Below, in pieces: positions 32,480-46,900 of a stretch of DNA of 64,000 nucleotides. Position 1 is the stretch's first letter. Each line of letters opens with the position of its first letter. Origin of the DNA: Siphonodentalium dalli (taxonomy: Eukaryota > Mollusca > Scaphopoda > Gadilida > Siphonodentaliidae); the NCBI GenBank assembly GCA_032622095.1, contig CP136065.1, positions 150,171,577 through 150,235,576 of the forward strand, given 5' to 3'. The notes beneath the pieces were generated by a model. It was not told where the DNA came from. It ran no database searches and was given only the letters and a program-made list of their open reading frames with translations. Position numbers and translations under genes: made by a program.

Positions 32480-34832
32480 ATGAAGCATTGAGGTGGTTTT
32501 GTAAGATTGAACCACAAATTTAATAGCTGTCTGCATGGGAAATGTGAACATTCAGCTATAAATTATAATACTATTGGAACAGCTGAAATCAGCTATCCAA
32601 GCTGAATTCAGCTATATATTATACTCCCTACCCAGTTATAGTCTGTTAGCCATTTTTCGATTTTGTTGCACCCATCTCGCATCTTTCAATTCTGTTTATC
32701 AAAATATCAGGCATCTCCTGTCGGTCACAGTGACATTAATAAGTCATTATATCTGATTATAAAAGTGTCCAAAGGTTGAGAAAAGTAGGAGAGACTAATC
32801 TGAGTCTCGGCGCGTATATTTTTTCTCCATCTGTGGTCAGATATTGAGGCCTGTCACTGTATGTTTGTGTGGTTGGTATCTGTTTGACATATATAATGAC
32901 GGGGGATTATGTACGATCATGATAACACAAGAACTGGTGTGATATCCCTTTCTTTCTTCACATAATTCCAGAACTTTTGAAGACTATACCCAAACTTTTC
33001 ATGACGATTCAAACTTGTTTGGCCCTTTACTAGTAGACTTTTGAACCCTGGCTCCCCACAACGATCGACACTCTGACCCTGGGCTCCCAGTGGTATTTTG
33101 ACTTATTATAGGTAGTATTTAGACAAATGGTGAGGGTTGTATGTTCAAGTGATGTCTGACACTTTACATGCATGTTCCCCATGGACTAATGAGTATATCA
33201 AGATCTGGTTACATTGCTGCATGATCACTCCCTGGGAGCAGTTCCTTGGCAACTACCCAGTATTGAAAGTAAAATGCAATTATAGATTTTATTGTCGAAA
33301 TCAGCCCTAGGAAATGGCAGTCAATACCCTATTGTGAAATTTGAGATAAATCTGGCTAGAAGAGTGAACCTGACTTCTACTTAAGGGTAGCAACAGTTGC
33401 TAAGCAAATACCCAAATGATCGAATGACACCACTTCCCTCTGCATTCAATTGCAGTATGTCCCATTTTAGACACTCATTTTCCTAGGCTAATGGTGATGG
33501 TTGTGTTTTTATTGTGCCACAGGTTTGAAACTTTACAGAACCGCTCAATAGTGCATGATTTGTCATGTGTGGTTTGTGTAACGCATATGCACAAGTAGAT
33601 TCGACTAGATGATATTGTGATCATGGGACCCCTTTCTACGGGATTATTTTGGTCTATTATCGAAACGCGCAACTGTATAATGCAAATTGATATATACTAT
33701 GTGTGGGGAACGTTGATGTGATGTATCATTATGCAAAAGCCCATACATTTATCATTGTAACCTTTGTGCATGCACAAACAAATTGACTCAAATACATGTA
33801 AGCTACTGCTCCCTCCTCACATAGGCCTGAACACTGATTAGCCTGTGAACCATGCAACAGTATATAGCATAATGCAATTCGCTTAAAATAATGTACATTT
33901 GTTGAATTCTGCACCATTCGAATGCAAATATTTTCCTACCACAACTAGTGAGCAATAAACCCATGCACCCATGGCACAGCTGAAGTTTCCCCCGCACTGA
34001 TAATTCCACAGATACAGAGGGCTACATGTAATCTATGGAATACTGTTACAGCAAACTAGAATGGGGTGGGAAAATGGAACCAGCCGAAAGCAACAAAACA
34101 TCTGGTTGCACACAGATCACTGTATGAAGGAACCGTGGAAACTGGCAAAGGCGACACAACATATGGTTGTACACACATATCATTACGCAAGGGAACCTTG
34201 ATTTGTCCAATAAATCTCACCAGCTTTTAAGTTGATAATTCAAGTTATTCAATCTTTCAGAAATGCAATTTGAAACAAGCCAAAATGCATATTATTCCAC
34301 CATGGTGGTGCTCTTGTTTATTATGCCCCGACCCCCACAGGCAGTTCAGGGCATATAGTCAAGTGCTCTGTCTGTCCATCCGTCTGTCTGTCCATCTGTC
34401 TATCCATCCGAACATATCACCTTGTAACTCGGGTGTTAATTATCGGAGTTCATTCTTCTTTGGAATGGTCATAGCACAGAATGGGGGATAGGATACCCAC
34501 ATACTACAGATTCCATCCATTAACCGTTACCAGAGTTATGGCCATTGTTTGACTTGGAAATTTGTGTTAGTACTAACATATCACCTTGTAACTCTGGTGT
34601 CAATGATCAGATTTCGTTGTCCTTTGGCATGGGGTTTGGTTGTGCTTTGGTATTGTGATAGCACAGCCTGGGGGAAAGGATACCCACTTCTTGGATTTAG
34701 AAAGTTTCCATCAATACAAATATTTAGTATCTCCCTCTCTCTAAACAGAGCATCACACTTGTTTTAATTATTTAGATCCAAACATATATAAAGTGTGTTA
34801 TCTAACTTCTGAATTTTAAATATCTTTTACAG
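32480..34832. other. Upstream region of NUBP2; no confident exon
   Basis: This stretch should contain the short 5' coding exon of NUBP2 and its promoter unless the first intron extends further upstream. A diverged direct repeat of about 63 bp lies at 34076-34200, and a CTGTC/CATCCGTC-rich block at 34362-34410 is a dispersed repeat. No TATA box or CpG-rich promoter stands out. Confidence 0.35.
34320..34790. repeat. Dispersed repeat with CTGTC/CATC block
   Basis: CTGTCTGTCCATC-type sequence is followed by two related units containing 'aacatatcaccttgtaactc' (34405-34425 and 34573-34600) and 'acccac(a)tact'. This organisation (a CCGTCTGT block followed by units asking 'gagttatgg') recurs at 37220, 48010, 49550, 52740 and 57300. 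It lies just upstream of the first recognised NUBP2 exon. Confidence 0.5.
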
Positions 34833-34951
34833 AGCGAGACCATTTATCTTCTGTGAAACATGTCATTATGGTTCTTTCTGGGAAAGGAGGTGTTGGTAAG
34901 AGTACAGTTGCTGCTCAAATTGCTTGCGGATTGAAGCACGCTGGAAAAAAG
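34833..34951 (+). CDS. NUBP2: NUBP2 exon (P-loop)
   Basis: The acceptor is TTTTACAG at 34825-34832; a second AG two bases on is possible but breaks phase differently. The first two bases complete a split codon from an unseen exon. The exon encodes [16 protein letters not shown] and ends CGLKHAGKK. The following intron begins GCAAGT at 34952, so the donor is AAG|GCAAGT. A GT donor four bases further on would shift the frame of the next exon, whereas the GC donor keeps the family's KKVG(L/I)LD join. Confidence 0.95.
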
Positions 34952-37900
34952 GCAAGTATGCCATTTGTATTCTGAAATTAAGTAAACAGCTCAATCACTT
35001 TGGAGCTCTTTGAGAGTTGTTTACATGCAGCTATTTTTATGTTCTCTCAAGTGTAGGCTGTCACTTTTTGTCTCTCATTGCAGACTTGGCTATTAATAGT
35101 ATTATATTACTAGTACTTCCACACAGTGGGTTAAGTGTGGAATACAGGATTACATGCATCTTGTTCTCTGTCCATCTATCAACTCTGATATCTCAGGTAT
35201 GGCTTATCAGATCTCAATGAAATTTGATATGGATGTTTGCCATCTCTAGGGCTGCAACTATACACTTTGTCAAGATATGAATCACGATACATGATCAACG
35301 ATATGATACATATCATGATACACTAAATTAGTGTTTCCGAATGAATTCCCCCTGAGTTATCAGAAACAACAAGTTTAACTGGAGGTAGAGTTCATTTTAA
35401 ACTAAAATGGTGTTTGACTGTTGGCTAGATGAGTCAAATTATAGTGGCTGGCTCAACCAATTTCGTGGCTGGTTAGCTAGCTAAGCCGGCTCAGTCGTGA
35501 CGTTTGTGGCTGACGAAATATGGCGGCTCAGCCGGCTGAGATGTTATCATTCAGCGTATTTTCGTTTCCGAAAATGTCCTAATCCCCAGTTATAGACCCC
35601 AAGTCCTTTAGTTTATTTTCGCCATTATGGAAAAGCCCAACACCACAAGAATATGTGTGGTCTGGAATTCTACGGGTTCACCACAAACGCTAAAAAAAAC
35701 GCATGGATCCATGTACTATGTAGTTTCCCACCTAATCGGTATAAGTTACATTGAGACTTCTGTCGACTTCAGACTGCTATCATCACTGGCATCTTGCAAT
35801 ATATGCATGCATCATTGAGGATGAATCCGATAGTAATGATATATAATATTTCAAACTATTTTCTATTCTATATATATATATATATTGACACATTCCAGCA
35901 ATGTCTGAGACTGACTCGTGTCGAAATAAACAATTTATATTTTAACCCTTTCAAGTTTCAATACTGAATGGATGCTCCCATTCAGTTATATGAAAGCATG
36001 CATTGGAATAGTCTATTCCACAATGAGAGGCCCGAGTGTTCTGATAACATACCAACCAAGCAGTGTCCATGCATATATGCCGATATTAGGCAATGTGGTT
36101 TTGTTCTTTGCGATTCACAGTACAGTTGTGCTTGATATATAGGCCCATGCACTTGGCTAAGCCATTTTACAATTCCGGTGGCGGAGTTTTTTTCATATGG
36201 CTGACTAGAGCCCGAAGCCGCCATCGCACGCCGCCGCCGCTAGCCATATTGGCCACAAGCCGCCGCCAGCCATATTATCTCCAACGCCAGCCACATTAAA
36301 AAATATCCGCCGTCGGAATTGTAAACTGGCTGAGCCGCGTGCATGGGCTTATATGTCAAGTACAACTGTACTGTGAATCGCAAAGAACTAAACCGCATTG
36401 CCTAATATTGGCATGGATACGGCATGGTTGTTATATTATCATAACACCGGGCCCCTTAATGTGAAATGGAATACCCCAATGCATGCTTTCATATAACTGA
36501 ATGGGCGCATCCATTCGGTATTGAAAGGGTTAAAATATAAATTGTTTATATCGACAACACCCAGTCTCAGACATCGCTGACATTTGTCACTATATACACA
36601 TAAGAATAGAAAATAGTTTGAAATATTATATATCATTACTATCGGGTTCATCATTCAATGATGCATGCATATATATATCGCAAGATGGCAGTGATGATAG
36701 CAGTCTGAAGTCGACAGAAGTCCCAATATAACTACTTATACCGATTAGATGGGAAGCTATACATAGTATATCCATGCCAGCTAGTCCTTCGTGAATTTTC
36801 GCCATAATGGAAAAGCCCAACATCAACAGATTACGTGTGGTCTGAAATTGTACGGGTTCACCACAGACGCTAAAAAACAGCGTCTATACCCGGTAACAGG
36901 GGATTAGAAACATTTCGGAAACGAAAATACGCTGAAAGATAACATCTCAGCCGGCTGATCAGCCATATTTCGTCAGCCACGAACGTCGTGACTGAGTCGG
37001 CTTAGCTAGCTAACCAGCCACGAAAATCGGTTCAGCCAGCCATGAAAACTATTTGTCGTGGCTTCGGGGTCTATGGCTGACGTCAGGATAATATGGCTGG
37101 CGGAGGCCTCTGGCCAATATGGCTGGCGGCGGCGGCGGCTTCGGGCTCTAAGTCAAATATACATGTAAACTTGAGAGATAATTGGAGGTTTTGCTTTTTA
37201 TGTTTACCCATACCATAGTATGGTAAACATAATGTCGACGTCCGGATTGACCACTCGTCGTGCGTCCGTCTGTCTGTCCGTCTGTCTGTCTGTCCGTAGA
37301 GACTTTACTCATGGTGCGATAACTCAAATATTTTCTATCCGATCGGAACCAAATTTTGTATATGAGTTTCTCAGACCAAAATACAGATTGAGTTCAAATA
37401 TGGGTTTGATCCGAGGTTTTTTTTACAGAGTTATGGCCCTGTTTCAACTTCGAATTCACGCATGCTGTCATAACTCAAACAATTTTTATCCGATCGGAAC
37501 CAAATTTGGTATGCGAGTTTCAGAGCCCAAAATACAGATTGAGTTCGAATATGGGTTTGATCCGATTTATTTTAAAGGAGTTAGTTATGACCCATTTTTC
37601 GAAGAAAGAAAAAAAATCCGATGCTATAACCGAAGTATTTTTTCTCCGATTGTGTTCATATTTGATATGTAGGTTTATGTTGACACGCCCCTCATCTGTA
37701 TAGTTTTTGGTATTGATTGGTTGATCGGTTTAGAAAATAATTAACCCTTTACACACATGCTATCCAATGCAATAAGTTGAACATATTTCTTCTGATCTGC
37801 CTCATATTTCTTACCTAGGTTTTTCTTAGCACGTTCTTCGTCTGTATGGTTTTTGGTATTGTTTAATTAACCCTTTTCACTCTTATGTTTACTTAGAATT

Positions 37901-40900
37901 CACCCAAGCTACTATGACTCAAAACATTTTTCATCTGATCAACACCAAATTTGGTATATGAATTTATCACCCCTAAATACAGATCGAGTACGAATATGGG
38001 TTTGATCCGATATATTTTAACAGAGTTATGACCCTTTATAGTTCATTTAATTACTGCTGGGAATTTTAGGAGAACATATCTAACAGACCGTGTGTGTTAT
38101 TGAAATGAGTTAATTATCACTATGGACATTAGATATGACATGCTATAAAGCCTGATAGTGGTACCACTGGCTGGTAGGATTTGTTTATCATAATGTCAAA
38201 TTGATTGATGACTATCTGGTGGAGTTCTGTTTTCTGTGAAATATTAAGTTAACTCCTTTGCTGAAACATGTTCATTACATTAGTTAATGTACACACTATA
38301 GGACACCTATTCTAAAATATTAAATTGGAATAGTCCATTGTTACTTTGTAGGGATGTTTTACAGACATTGTTATTTACAGACACTGTTGTCTTATCTTAG
38401 ACAAAAATTAATCCACACATTCCTTAGTTCCATGATATGATGTCATTGAAAATGATTAACCCTCTCCACACATCATATGGTTTTGATGCTTTTCATTTGA
38501 TCATTCTCCTATATTATGTCCAGGTTGATGGTGATCCACTTTTGATTTGCATGGATTTGGGATTAAAATTAAACCATTCCATAGACACATATTATGCGAT
38601 AGACAGATATAATATTATCCCTTTCACTTTGATCCAGGTTCCGTAAGGGTTTCAATAAATCACCAATTGAATATTCATCATTAGAAGAAATGTCTTATTT
38701 TTAAATTCCCTCAATTGCATTTGGGCTCCAGGGTAATATTAGTGGTGCTGGTATTCTTGAGACTGACTTATTGTATGGGTTTTTAAATCCAATGACATGC
38801 TTTGTATAGACTATTTTGTGTTTATCAGTTCATTAGTTTTGGTAAGATTAACCCCATTCTATATGATTTGATAACTCAAATATTTCAATTGATTATGTTT
38901 ATACATGTAGTTCTTGGCATAGTTGATGAGAACACACCCCTAACCTGCATAGTGAGGGTCATTTGGTTTATTTGCTTAAAATATTAACATCCTCCACCAA
39001 TCCTGTTGACACAGTGTGATAACTAAATATTTTTCACACGATCACTAGTCGGGGAGCCAAGAAGGTCCAAAAGACACAGACAAAATGTATGCCATTTTGT
39101 TGGTATGATGTCCTTCTTCCAAATGCAAGAAAATAGGAAATTTAATTAATATTTCACCATATCTTCCATTTTTCTTCATATTAATCATTAGTAAATGGCA
39201 ATGTTTTTGAGACAGTCACCAAGCGTGATATTATAGCGTCATTTTAAGACATTTGCCATTGACGAGGGTTCGGTAATAGATACAGAAAGAGGATTTGAAA
39301 AATAGGGGTGAAATTTTCGAATTTTTTTGCAAGACGATTTTGCTGTATTTAATCGTTGTAATAGATCGGTTGTTAGCAAAAGACACAGACAAAATGTATG
39401 CCATTTTGTTGGTATGATGTCCTTCTTCAAAATGACGGCAAATAATTTCGAAAAAAATTCAAAATGGCCGCCGAAAAATGACGTCATATGCACGAAAATA
39501 GGAAATTTAATTAATATCTCACCATATCTTCCATTTTTCTTCACATTAATCCTAGTAAATGGCAATGTATTTGAGACAGGCATCAATCGTGATATTATAG
39601 CGTCATTTTAAGACATTTGCCATTGACGAGGGTTCAGTAATAGATACAGAAAGAGGATTTGAAAAAGAGGGGGTGAAATTTTCGATTTTTTTGCAAGACG
39701 GTCTTGATAGTCATTTTAACGCCAAACCACACAGGATGTTAATATAGAATGTCAACAACTATGTGCTTTATTTTATTGGACGGATGTTTTACTTCAATGG
39801 GAATGAAATTGGTGTAGAACATTTCCAAAATGGCCGCCGAAAATATGAAAAATGGTAAATATTGTCCCAGGGTGTCCTGCAATGGCTTACAAGTTGTGGT
39901 TGATATATACAATTGGCTAATCTGTATTATATACATTGAATACTTACATGTCTGATGCACCATGGATCATTGTTTCTATTGTCACCACTGACATCACCAG
40001 AAATATTGGATATTTCTCTCACAAACTTGACAGAAATATTGGTATCAAAGGTATTTATTGTTTTGGTCTATCTTAAATGTGTCACACTACGGTGTTTATA
40101 GACCAAATTGCTCAAGATGGCTTCCAAAATGGCAACCAAATTTGTAAAAAGTTATTTTTTTACATATATCCCGAACATTATTCTCTGCGTTATCCGACAA
40201 GGTATTAAATTGTGACTCACTTGGTCATTATACGTGTTAGTTAATTAGCTGACAACCACGTTCTATTATGTTTGTTCCAGTTCCGTATGGGGCATGACAA
40301 ATTCATTTTAAAGTTGCAGTATGAAATTTGGCGGAGAACCTCTTTTGTGATTCTTGTCATATTATTGAAAGGAAATGGGCAGAACTTTGAAACGGAACTG
40401 AGATGAACCATAATATGTGGCTATTCTGGTCCATTATGATAAAACATATCAACTGGATATAGGGTGAATGCCAGGGAGTTACTATATGATCATAGGTAAG
40501 GTGAATAGGTATACAGGGAGTTATTGTATGGTCAATGGTGAGACGAGTACATGTATGTATACAATGAGTGACTGTATGATCATAAATGTAATGAATAGCT
40601 ATGCAGGGAGTGACTAAATTGTCATGTGTCAGGTGTATGAGTATACCCGGTGTTCCTGCTTGGTGACTCGTTGCGGTATGGTCATGTGTAGGTTATACGG
40701 GCATACACATGTGTTGCTATATGGTCATGGGCGAGGGGTATGTGTATATAGCGAGCGGCTATATGGCCATGGATGATGTGCATATGCATACATGGATTGA
40801 ATATACTGACATGGCTGGGGAGTATTAGTATATCTTGAGTGGCTATTCTGCTATGGTGTGACAAATAGGGATACAGGGAGTGACATGGCCAAGGGTGAGG

Positions 40901-43900
40901 TGAATATATATACAATGATTGACCATGATCATGTATGAATGTTTTGAATAGGTACACACGGGGTGACTATATGGCCATAGGTCAGATGAAGGAGTATACC
41001 AGGTGCCACGGATGAGGGTATGTGTATGAAGCGAGTGGCTATATGACCATTGGTGAGGTGGATATGTATACCCGAGGTGACTATATGGTCATTGTTGCGG
41101 TGTTGATGTATATATTGAATGTCTATTTGACCATGTGTGTGTGGAGAATAGGTATACATGGGATGACCGTATGGCCAATGGTGAGGTGATTGGGTATACA
41201 AGGAGTGACTCTATGGTTATGGGTCATCTTTTGGATTATACCCGGTGTACTTGCATTGTGACGCATGGCTGTATGGCCATCCATGGTCATGGGTCAGGTG
41301 TACGTTTATACAGTTGGTCACTATATTGTTATGTATGTGGTGTTTATGCATATATGGAATGACTGTGTGGTAATGGGTGGCTATCGCTTTTCACGTTTAA
41401 AGTTCCCCATGTACACAAACACTATCAAGGTGGAGAACTCTTTGACATGACCTCTCTATTGATTAACATATCCTTGAGTTATTGTGGAAAGCGATAGCCA
41501 CCCAAATTATACATGTACAACGCATCCCATGACCTCATATGTACATACACACCACACAAATGACAATATAGTCACCCACTCTATACACGTACACCTGACC
41601 ATACAGTTTTATTTGGCTATACCGGTACATGCCACAAATGACGATACAGCCATGAATCACCATGTATGAACACCAGGTATACTCCTACACCTGACCATAT
41701 AGTCACTCTATGTATACATATTATTTCACATTCACGATCATACAGTCACTCATTTTATACCTATTCATCTCACCATGGACCATACAGCCACTACATGTAT
41801 ATCTATTCGCCATACCCATGACCATAGAGTCAATTCAGATATACATATACACCTCACCCACCAATGGTGAGCCCTTCCAAATATACCAATACCCGCACAC
41901 ACGACCACTCATAAGTCTCATACTTGCATATACACCTCACACATGACAATTAATCAACTCACTGTATACTCATACACGCCATCCATGATCATTCATCTAC
42001 ACCATATACACCACCGATGATAATACATCCACAACATATATAAATATACGACCCACCCGTTACCAAAATGGCACTCCCTATATAGCCACACGCTCGTCAA
42101 TAACCATAAAGCTTATTCCAGGTATGCATATAACTTCAATCTTGACCACAGGCATACCATGTGCACCTATACACATTACCCATAACCATAAAATCACACC
42201 CTATTTATCTACGCAATCCATCCATGATCATACAGACAGCACAAATATACATATACACCACATGTCACAATACAGCCACACACGGTACACATATACATCA
42301 CGACCACCACGACCTTACAGTCACTCCATATATACATAAACAACACACGGATGACCATGTAGCTACTCTCGTTATATCTATAAACCACAGCAATGCCCAT
42401 ACGATCACATCGGCCACACACAATATACCGTACAGTCACTACATGTATACCGATTCACCTCACACATGCCCATACAGCCACTCCTTATATTCCTATGCAT
42501 CTCACCATGGACACCCCACTCATAACCATATAGTCACTCATTGTATACCTATTCACATCATTCATGACCATACAGTAACTCCCTGTATACCTATTCACAT
42601 CACCTATGATCATACAGTAACTCCCTGGCTGCCATATTGGCATCCATCTTTTATCCAGTTGATCACTTTTTATCATGATGGGCCAGAATAGCCACATATT
42701 ACGGTTCATCTCAGTTCCGTCTCAAAGTTTTGCCCATTTCCTTTCAATAATATGGCCAGAATCACAAAAGAGGTTCCATACTGCAACTTTAAAATGAATT
42801 TGTCATGCCCCATACGGAACTGGGACAAACAGAATAGAACGTAGTTGTCGGTTAATTAACTAACACGTATAATAACCAAGTGAGTCACAGTTTGCTACCT
42901 TGTCGAATAACGCAGATAATAATGTTCGGGATATATGTAAAAAATTAACTTTTTACAAATTTGGTTGCCATTTTGGAAGCCATCTTGAGCAATTTGGTCT
43001 ATAAACACCGTAGTGTGACACATTTAAGATAGACGAAAACAATAAATACCTTTGATACCAATGATAGTTGCATTTTACTTAAAAAAATTGTCCAACCCTG
43101 AAAAGTTAATTTTTGCCGATATTTATGTCAAGTTTGTGAGAGAAATATCCAATATTTCTGGTGATGTCAGTGGTGACAATAGAAACATTGATCCATGGTG
43201 CATCAGACATGTAAGTATTCAATGTATATAATACAGATTAGCCAATTGTATATATCAACCACAACTTGTAAGCCATTGCAGGACACCCTGGGACAATATT
43301 TACCATTTTTCATATTTTCGGCGGCCATTTTGGAAATGTTCTACACCAATTTCATTCCCATTGAATTAAAACATCCGTCCAATAAAATAAAGCACATAGT
43401 TGTTGACATTCTATATTAACATCCTGTGTGGTTTGTCGTTAAAATGATTATCAAGACCGTCTTGCAAAAAAATCGAAAATTTCACCCCTCTTTTTCAAAT
43501 CCTCTTTCTGTATCTATTACTGAACCCTCGTCAATGGCAAATGTCTTAAAATGACGCTATAATATCACGCTTGATGCCTGTCTCAAATACATTGCCATTT
43601 ACTAGGATTAATGTGAAGAAAAATGGAAGATATGGTGAGATATTAATTAAATTTCCTATTTTCGTGCATATGACGTCATTTTTCGGCGGCCATTTTGAAT
43701 TTTTTTCGAAATTATTTGCCGGCATTTTGAAGAAGGACATCATACCAACAAAACGGCATACATTTTGTCTGTGTCTTTTGCTAACAACCGATCTATTACA
43801 ACGATTAAATACATCAAAATCGTCTTGCAAAAAAAATCGAAAATTTCACCCCTATTTTTCAAATCCTCTTTCTGTATCTATTACTGAACCCTCGTCAATT

Positions 43901-46900
43901 GTAAATGTCTTAAAATGACGCTATAATATCACGCTTGATGACTGTCTCAAAAACATTGCCATTTACTAATGATTAATGTGAAGAAAAATGGAAGATATGG
44001 TGAAATATTAATTAAATTTCCTATTTTCGTGCATATGACGTCATTTTTCGGCGGCCATTTTGAATTGTTTTCGAAATTATTTGCCGTCATTTTGAAGAAG
44101 GACATCATACCAACAAAATGGCATACATTTTGTCTGTGTCTTTTGCTAACAACCGATCTATTACAACGATTAAATACATCTGGTCGGAGTTAGAGGAAAT
44201 GGTGGCCATCTTGGATTCAAATGGCTCTAGCACCCAGTAGGGCCACCTTTATTTTTCGGTGAATTCCGGATTCTTTATCTGGATACCATAGGGAACAATA
44301 AAAATAAGGTTATTTGTAATCATCAGGGGGAGTGCAGGTGGACCTTATTGGCTCCCCGACTACACTATATTAAGTGTGAATTGTTGAAACTTTAGCACTC
44401 ATGAAAAGGTTGATGTAAGGATTTATAAAAATAGCTGATCGCTATCGCCAAGTATGGGTTAAACATCTGCCGATCGTGATCGGCCTCTCGTTTACACTTG
44501 CCCATCTTCAGACAACACTTGATTTCCTGTATTGCGATACACATGACACGATAGGATGCGCGTATCGTTTGAAAGTGTATCGCAATACATTGAAATCATG
44601 ATGAATCATTGCAGCCGTAGCCATCTCGAGTGCTTTCAGAGATATGTCAAAGGATCGTTTCTAATTTCTCATTCTAGAGTTATTAGGGACCTTTAGATTG
44701 AGGATTTCTAACATCAAACTTTAGACAATTTCAGGTACCAATGGTCATATGATGGATGCGATTGTCAGATGTTCTCACATATTGATAAAGATTAATCATA
44801 TGTATCCCTACTCGAAAACATGGCGATCACTTGCATCATCTAACCATTGGTAGATGACAGCGTCTAATGTTTGAAATTGATAAGTTCTCAAAATGTTGAT
44901 ATCTCAGCAATTGCTTATTAGACCTCCCTGAAACTGTTCACCATCTTGAGCAGTTTTAACCAAAAATGTTTTAAGAAAAAATTATCTAATGCACATAATT
45001 TGTGATATTAAATTGCCTTCAAACTCTTTCGTTATACATATATCTTCTTAAATTTACCATAATAAATTTTTTGGATAGCTTGATAATTTGAACAAATATC
45101 AACTGATTTTGTAAATGTTTTGTAAATGAGACTTGCTCAACAACGTCTTGATTGAATTTGAAAAATGGTCAGTTTGCCTACTTTGGGTGGGAACCCTAAT
45201 TTAGTTCATGTTCGTGAATTTTGATCACAATAGCATGATAACTTGAACATATATCAACTGATATTTTTATTTTCGGTGTATGAGACCTGCTCAATGTCTT
45301 GATCGAGGTCGATAAATTGACATGGCCCACTTAATTTAGGCAGATTTACTGCCTGTGAATTTTTATCGCGATAGTACAAAACTTCAGAGAGGTCGGTTTG
45401 TGGGGGAATATTTGGTGAATCAGACTTCCTCTACAGAGTTACGTATGATAACCTGTTACAATTAATGGATTTTCCATCCAAGATTATGTTTTGTGTAGTT
45501 ACTACAACTCAACCTTGCTTCGATTCTAGTTTTTTTATTTCTCATTATGTCATCTTAATATTAACCAAACACTGTTCCAATATCATATCATATCATAAAA
45601 ATAAATAAGCTATTTGCAATCAACAATGCATGGCGTACAATATGTCTCTATGTACTCAGGTTGCCGAGAAACTTCATTTTTATTTGTAAATCAATTGAAA
45701 GCAACACAACTCGTTTATTTCCAAGCCATGTATGGGGGACAATCTCTCTAAAAAAGTTCCTTGACATATATATCTTCTTTGGAAAACTAACATTTTTTAC
45801 TATCAACATCAATTATTGTAATATATTTGACTTGATTAATTAAGCGAAATTAGTAGTGTTGCAGTATTTTGTTTATTGACAGCTGATGACTAAATTACTG
45901 TACTTTCAATCCAGCCCTAAGTTTGTTGTAGTCACCAAAACTCAGTCCCACTCACTGAAGTGACATATCGCGTCATGATTTTTCTAGGTTGGTTTGTTGG
46001 ATATCGACCTTTGTGGACCGAGTATTCCTAAGCTATTCAATATCCAAGATAGAGACATTCACCAGTGTTCAGAAGGGTAAGTACTTCTTAGGAATGGATA
46101 TCCACCAATGGTAAGGATGGTAAGCATGACCAGGAGACCAAGCCATGGTATAATGTATCTGACATTTGCAGAATGAGGTCCCCTGATGGTGAATTTAGTG
46201 ATACTATCCTGCATGGTGGGCTAACATCATAAAATTTGCCATCTGGAGACCTCATACTGCTTAGGCCTCAACTGCTATGGGAGACTTAGCATAAGATAGA
46301 AGTTCCCCAGTTGAAGTTGGTGATGTACCCATTAGTCACCTCGATTATGCATTTTATCTTCTGCAAATTAGGAGATATAGAAACTGAACAGAAAGGAAAA
46401 AGTATCTAAAAACAATGTTAATTTGAAAGTATAGATACTTCCCAGCAGATGAGGCCTATGCAGAATGAGGTCCCCAGAGGGGGATTTTGGTGTTGCTAGT
46501 CCACTATACGGAGCATCATTAATTCACCCTCTGGGGACCTCATTCTGTAAATGTCAGACACACTATATCCAGACTTTAAGGAGACATTCACCAGTGTACA
46601 GAAGGGATTTCTGTATACATAAATGCATACCAGTGACAGTCTCAAGTAATGTCACGTGACAGGGGTCGTTGTCGTGATTTGTACATAAATGCACACATTG
46701 TAAGTTCCCATAGTGAGAATGCACTGGCTTACAAGGTCAAGGTAAATATTGTTGGGCCAATGCATATATAAGAAAATGCATTGGCATAGGGTTTTCTCAA
46801 AATTTCAGGAAGCTCCATTCATGGAATGGTTTACAGGTTAGGTCCATTTCTGGCATCTCCCTCACTTTCCGTAATGACAAATAATAAAAACTTCCAAGTT

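Noticed and set aside
35627-36826. Possible transposase N-terminus shared by both arms ([10 protein letters not shown])
   Set aside because: About 60 codons in each arm with different breaks; no catalytic motif follows, so it is not called as a gene.
40440-42640. CRISPR-like array of about 45-bp units
   Set aside because: Units are diverged throughout, with no constant repeat alternating with unique spacers, and the genome is eukaryotic.
41484-42691. 176-codon His/Thr/Tyr-rich frame and neighbours
   Set aside because: They are translations of the opposing minisatellite arrays in the fold-back element.
39239-44193. Matching 74-115 codon frames with [19 protein letters not shown]
   Set aside because: They appear in both arms only because the arms are inverted copies; no stop-to-stop conservation beyond the repeat and no domain.
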